This document shows, one piece after another, positions 6,185 to 8,910 of a DNA stretch of 8,910 nucleotides. A model generated the notes under the pieces. It did not search any database. It was not told the DNA's origin and was given only the letters and a program-made list of their open reading frames with translations. How positions within the stretch are numbered: the stretch's first letter is position 1; each line of letters opens with the position of its first letter. Source of the DNA: Lachnospiraceae bacterium UBA1267 (GTDB taxonomy: Bacteria; Bacillota; Clostridia; Lachnospirales; Lachnospiraceae). The stretch is taken from NCBI GenBank assembly GCA_002308115.1, contig DBVJ01000003.1, forward strand, positions 1 to 8,910. Direction: 5' to 3'. A program made the translations under genes and the position numbers.

Positions 6185-6970
6185 ATGATGACAGACATTC
6201 AAAAAGGAGGAATCTGGAAGAGGGCCTCGGCATGGCTCTTCGATAAGATTCTTCTTTTTATTGCGGTCATCGGCGTGGCCACGCTTCTTTCGCTGATCGT
6301 CGATTATGACGGGAAACTGAACGAATATCGAGAAATCCAGACTTCGATCGAAGAGAAGTACGGTGTTTCCTATGGCATCCGTGAGCAGGAGTACAATTCC
6401 TGGGAGCCGGAGAAACAGGCCCGGTATGACGCGATGTTCGAGGAACTGAAGTCAAACAAGACCTGGGTCAAAGACCGTTCTCTGATCATCAATCTGGCAC
6501 TTCTCATCGTCACGTTCTCGTTTCTTCTGGGCTATCTCATCCTGGAATTCATGGTCCCGCTCTTTCTCCGGAACGGCATGACGCTGGGAAAGAAGATTTT
6601 CGGTCTTGGCGTCATGAAACAAAACGGCGTAAAAGTTTCCGGCCCCATCATGTTTGTCCGCTCGATCCTTGGGAAATATGCGATCGAGATCATGATCCCG
6701 GTGTTTATCATCATGATGATGCTGTTTGGAATGGGCAATCTCTTCCTGTTCATTCTTCTGGTCCTGATCCCGCTCGTCAACATCATCCTGGTCATCGCAA
6801 CGCATAACAACAGCTTCCTGCACGACCTTCTGGCCGTCACGGTCGTTGTGGATTATGCGAGCCAGAAGATCTTCGATACGGAAGAAGAGATGATGGCATA
6901 TGTTACCGCCCAGCACGAGGCTGAGGTCTCGTCGGAATATGAAGAAAACATTTTCAAAAGCAACCACTAA
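6185..6970 (+). CDS. RDD family integral membrane protein
   Basis: This 261-residue membrane protein has the hallmarks of the RDD family, including the residues that name it: Arg13 and Asp20 in the first helix region (GIWKRASAWLFDK) and Asp214 in FLHDLLAVTVVV. The core motif RNGMTLGKKIFGLGVM is at 129-144. Predicted helices lie at about 22-39, 99-128, 165-183 and 186-206. Between the first two is a hydrophilic, Glu/Lys/Tyr-rich segment (about 40-98) that is long for the family and probably extracytoplasmic. The acidic C-terminal tail (about 223-261) should be cytosolic. Most RDD proteins have no known function, though some have been linked to cation/proton antiport. The start at 6185 has GAGAAGGA at 6167-6174, 10 nt upstream; ATG 6188 is equally possible. 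It precedes the ABC ATPase gene by 18 bp, so it is probably co-transcribed with the transporter. Confidence 0.85.
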   Translation: MMTDIQKGGIWKRASAWLFDKILLFIAVIGVATLLSLIVDYDGKLNEYREIQTSIEEKYGVSYGIREQEYNSWEPEKQARYDAMFEELKSNKTWVKDRSLIINLALLIVTFSFLLGYLILEFMVPLFLRNGMTLGKKIFGLGVMKQNGVKVSGPIMFVRSILGKYAIEIMIPVFIIMMMLFGMGNLFLFILLVLIPLVNIILVIATHNNSFLHDLLAVTVVVDYASQKIFDTEEEMMAYVTAQHEAEVSSEYEENIFKSNH

Positions 6971-6988
6971 CGAAAAGGCAGGAGGGTT

Positions 6989-8083
6989 ATGAAAGTCGTA
7001 CTGAAAAATCTCACAAAGGTCTTTCCGAACCGCAACAAGAAAATCGGCGGAGAGGTCGTGGCAGTTAGCAACTTCGATTTTGAGATCCCGGACGGGAAAC
7101 TGATCGGTCTTCTGGGACCCTCTGGCTGCGGTAAGTCGACGACCCTCTACATGATCGCCGGTTTACAGAAACCCAGCTCCGGCCAGATCTTCTTCGGAGA
7201 AGACGATGTGACGACGCTCGCTGCGGAAAAGCGCGGCATCGGTCTGGTCTTCCAGAACTATGCGCTGTATCCTCACATGACGGTCAAGCAGAACATTCTG
7301 TTCCCGCTTCAGAACCTGAGAGGCTCCGACAAGCTGTCGAAGGACGAGATGCTGAAGCGCGCGGAAGAAGCCGCGAGACTGGTCCAGATCGACGAGCTCA
7401 TGGACAGAAAGCCCAGCGAACTGTCTGGCGGCCAGCAGCAGCGTGTCGCCATCGCGAGAGCGCTTGTCAAAACACCGAGAGTGCTTCTTCTGGATGAACC
7501 GCTTTCGAACCTGGACGCGCGTCTTCGCCTTCAGACCCGTGAAGAGATCCGCCGCATCCAGCGCGAAACGCAGATCACGACCATCTTCGTCACGCACGAC
7601 CAGGAAGAGGCCATGTCCATTTCCGATATGATCGTCGTTATGAAGAAGGGCGTCGTCCAGCAGATCGGCGAACCGCAGGAAGTCTATGACAACCCGCTGA
7701 ACCTCTTCGTCGCGCGCTTCCTCGGCACGCCGCCCATCAACGTGTTCAAGGGCAGAGTCGAGAACGAGAAGGTCAAGATCGGTGACGCCGCCGTCTTCGA
7801 CGCACCGGGCGTTCCGGACAAAAATGTCTTCGTCGGCATCCGTCCCGAAGGCTTCAACCTGGATCCAGAGGGACCGCTTGAACTGGATCTGGTCGGCATC
7901 GACGTCATGGGCCGCGACATCAGTGTCATCACCAAACATGAGGATTCTCTGAATCCTTCGATCCGCGCGATCATTTCCGCCGATCAGAAGACAGAGGTCT
8001 CGGGAGGCAGCGTACGCTTCTCCGTCAAGCCTCATAAGATCTTCGTGTTCGACGGCGAAACGGAAGAGCGCATTTATCTCTAA
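6989..8083 (+). CDS. ugpC: ABC transporter ATPase, MalK/UgpC/MsmX class (carbohydrate uptake, CUT1)
   Basis: This 364-residue subunit powers a binding-protein-dependent importer by dimerising and hydrolysing ATP under the membrane permeases. Walker A GPSGCGKST is at 43-51, the Q-loop Gln at 89 (VFQNYALYPHMTV), and the signature LSGGQQQRVAIARAL starts at 145. Walker B VLLLDE is at 165-170, the D-loop SNLDA at 173-177 and the switch His at 203 (FVTHDQEEAM). The C-terminal part, from about residue 235, is the TOBE/OB-fold regulatory domain typical of MalK-like ATPases (FLGTPPINVF, GIRPEGF). AGGAGGG lies just before the start at 6989. The gene sits between the RDD gene and a permease gene (9-bp gap). 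The symbol is a class name: maltodextrin, other sugars or glycerol 3-phosphate are all possible, and MsmX-like ATPases can serve several importers. Confidence 0.93.
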   Translation: MKVVLKNLTKVFPNRNKKIGGEVVAVSNFDFEIPDGKLIGLLGPSGCGKSTTLYMIAGLQKPSSGQIFFGEDDVTTLAAEKRGIGLVFQNYALYPHMTVKQNILFPLQNLRGSDKLSKDEMLKRAEEAARLVQIDELMDRKPSELSGGQQQRVAIARALVKTPRVLLLDEPLSNLDARLRLQTREEIRRIQRETQITTIFVTHDQEEAMSISDMIVVMKKGVVQQIGEPQEVYDNPLNLFVARFLGTPPINVFKGRVENEKVKIGDAAVFDAPGVPDKNVFVGIRPEGFNLDPEGPLELDLVGIDVMGRDISVITKHEDSLNPSIRAIISADQKTEVSGGSVRFSVKPHKIFVFDGETEERIYL

Positions 8084-8092
8084 GGGGACGCC

Positions 8093-8910
8093 ATGGAAAC
8101 GAGCACGAAAAAAACCAAGAAGGTAAAAGAAGGCACCTTCTTTGATCGCTGGAAGGCCTGGCTCTATCTGCTCCCTGCCATCATCCTTCTTCTGATCTTT
8201 ACGGGGTGGCCCATCGTCAACACGATCCGGATCGCTTTCCTTGAGGGCTATGATCCGCTGGAAGCCATCGGAGGCGCCAAGTTCTCCTTCGGCTTCGGCA
8301 ACTTTGCGGAAGTCATCCGCTACAAGAGGTTCCTGTCCTGTCTGAAGACGACCATGATCCTCTGCTTCACGACCGTTCCTTTGAGCACGATGCTGGCGCT
8401 TCTGATCTCAGTCGCGCTGAATTCGATCCGGCCGCTGAAACGTTTCCTGCAGACGATCTTCTTCATGCCCTACGTGACGAACTCCATCGCCATCGGCATG
8501 GTCTTCGCCGCCATGTTCAACATCGTCGGAAACGCCTCCTCCATCGAGACGATCCAGACGCCGGGCATCATCAACAACGTCCTTCAGTTCGTGACGGGCA
8601 ACCAGAACTTCTACATCAACTGGATCAATGCGGGATCCACGTACACGCACAACATCATCGTCATGATCATTTACATTGTGTGGCACGCGCTTCCTTTCAA
8701 GATCCTGATCCTCCTCGGCGGCCTTCAGTCTGTCAACAAGCAGTATTATGAAGCGGCCAAGGTCGACGGAACGAGCAGGTTCCGTACATTCTGGCGCATT
8801 ACGGTGCCGCTCCTTTCTCCGATGATCGCCTACGTCGTCATCACGGGCTTCATCGGCGGCTTCAAGGAGTACACCTCCATCGTCGGTATCTTCGGCGATA
8901 CGATGGGACC
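8093..8910 (+). CDS. ABC sugar transporter permease, MalF/UgpA-like, 3' end outside window
   Basis: The gene is cut by the window edge after 272 codons; 20-60 residues are probably missing. It begins METSTKKTKKVKEG, a basic cytosolic tail, at ATG 8093, with AAGGGGA overlapping the ATPase stop codon region (8082-8088). Hydrophobic helices lie at about 23-46 (WLYLLPAIILLL, the usual first helix of this class), 85-110, 120-146, 187-212 and 242-262. The EAA loop that docks on the ATPase is clear: YYEAAKVDGTSRFRTFWRI, with E220-A221-A222 and G226, followed by TVPLLSP. A hydrophilic segment at about 147-185 separates helices three and four. With the ATPase directly upstream it should form the transmembrane channel of a CUT1 importer. 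A second (MalG/UgpE-like) permease and a lipoprotein binding protein are expected downstream, outside the window. The substrate cannot be read from this sequence. Confidence 0.93.
   Translation, partial: METSTKKTKKVKEGTFFDRWKAWLYLLPAIILLLIFTGWPIVNTIRIAFLEGYDPLEAIGGAKFSFGFGNFAEVIRYKRFLSCLKTTMILCFTTVPLSTMLALLISVALNSIRPLKRFLQTIFFMPYVTNSIAIGMVFAAMFNIVGNASSIETIQTPGIINNVLQFVTGNQNFYINWINAGSTYTHNIIVMIIYIVWHALPFKILILLGGLQSVNKQYYEAAKVDGTSRFRTFWRITVPLLSPMIAYVVITGFIGGFKEYTSIVGIFGDTMG

Noticed and set aside
6203..6210. Perfect Shine-Dalgarno-like AAAGGAGG inside the RDD gene
   Set aside because: No ATG, GTG or TTG in the gene frame lies at a suitable distance downstream, and the residues that follow include the conserved first helix. 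It is explained by Lys-Gly-Gly codons.
7163..8035. Long minus-strand open frame (290 codons) opposite the ABC ATPase, and similar ones at 722-1522, 1526-2236, 3289-4056 and 4611-5210
   Set aside because: Each is the complement of a firmly identified gene in GC-rich DNA. The predicted proteins have no recognisable motifs and no ribosome sites.

Overview
The window reads as ordinary chromosomal core DNA from a Gram-positive (Bacillota/Firmicutes) bacterium of moderately high GC. The basis is the ispA-dxs-recN gene order, strong AGGAGG-type ribosome binding sites, a one-piece tmRNA gene and very tight gene packing. Descendants of this cluster in spore formers usually carry tlyA and argR between dxs and recN and sporulation genes (spoIVB, spo0A) after recN. 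None of those is present here. That points, as an inference only, to a streamlined non-sporulating lineage, possibly within Erysipelotrichia.

Left block (1-5519, + strand): the 3' part of a farnesyl/geranyl diphosphate synthase gene (ispA), then dxs (deoxyxylulose-5-phosphate synthase), recN (SMC-like DNA repair ATPase) and a MOFRL-type glycerate 2-kinase. ispA and dxs are 8 bp apart, dxs and recN overlap by 7 bp, and the kinase follows after 50 bp. The block therefore looks like one transcription unit, and it ends at a strong hairpin 11 bp after the kinase stop codon. Dxs makes the first MEP-pathway intermediate and IspA condenses the C5 products, so those two are directly linked. RecN and the glycerate kinase are unrelated to isoprenoid synthesis.

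Middle (5520-6184): no protein gene. It holds ssrA (tmRNA) on the minus strand, with a near-consensus promoter, a 22-nt leader, an encoded proteolysis tag ADENLAFAA and no encoded CCA. It also holds the hairpin terminator shared with the left block and an AT-rich promoter firing rightward.

Right block (6185-8910, + strand): an RDD-family membrane protein, a MalK/UgpC/MsmX-type ABC ATPase and the start of a MalF/UgpA-type permease that runs off the window. Gaps of 18 and 9 bp suggest an operon for a carbohydrate (or glycerol phosphate) importer of the CUT1 class. The second permease and the binding protein would be expected beyond the right edge.

I see no mobile element, CRISPR array, phage gene or defence system. 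The most interesting small signals are in the ssrA region. They are an unusual tag ending in AFAA, a 3' trailer that can compete with the acceptor stem, and two nearly identical 15-bp imperfect palindromes sitting just downstream of the two divergent promoters.
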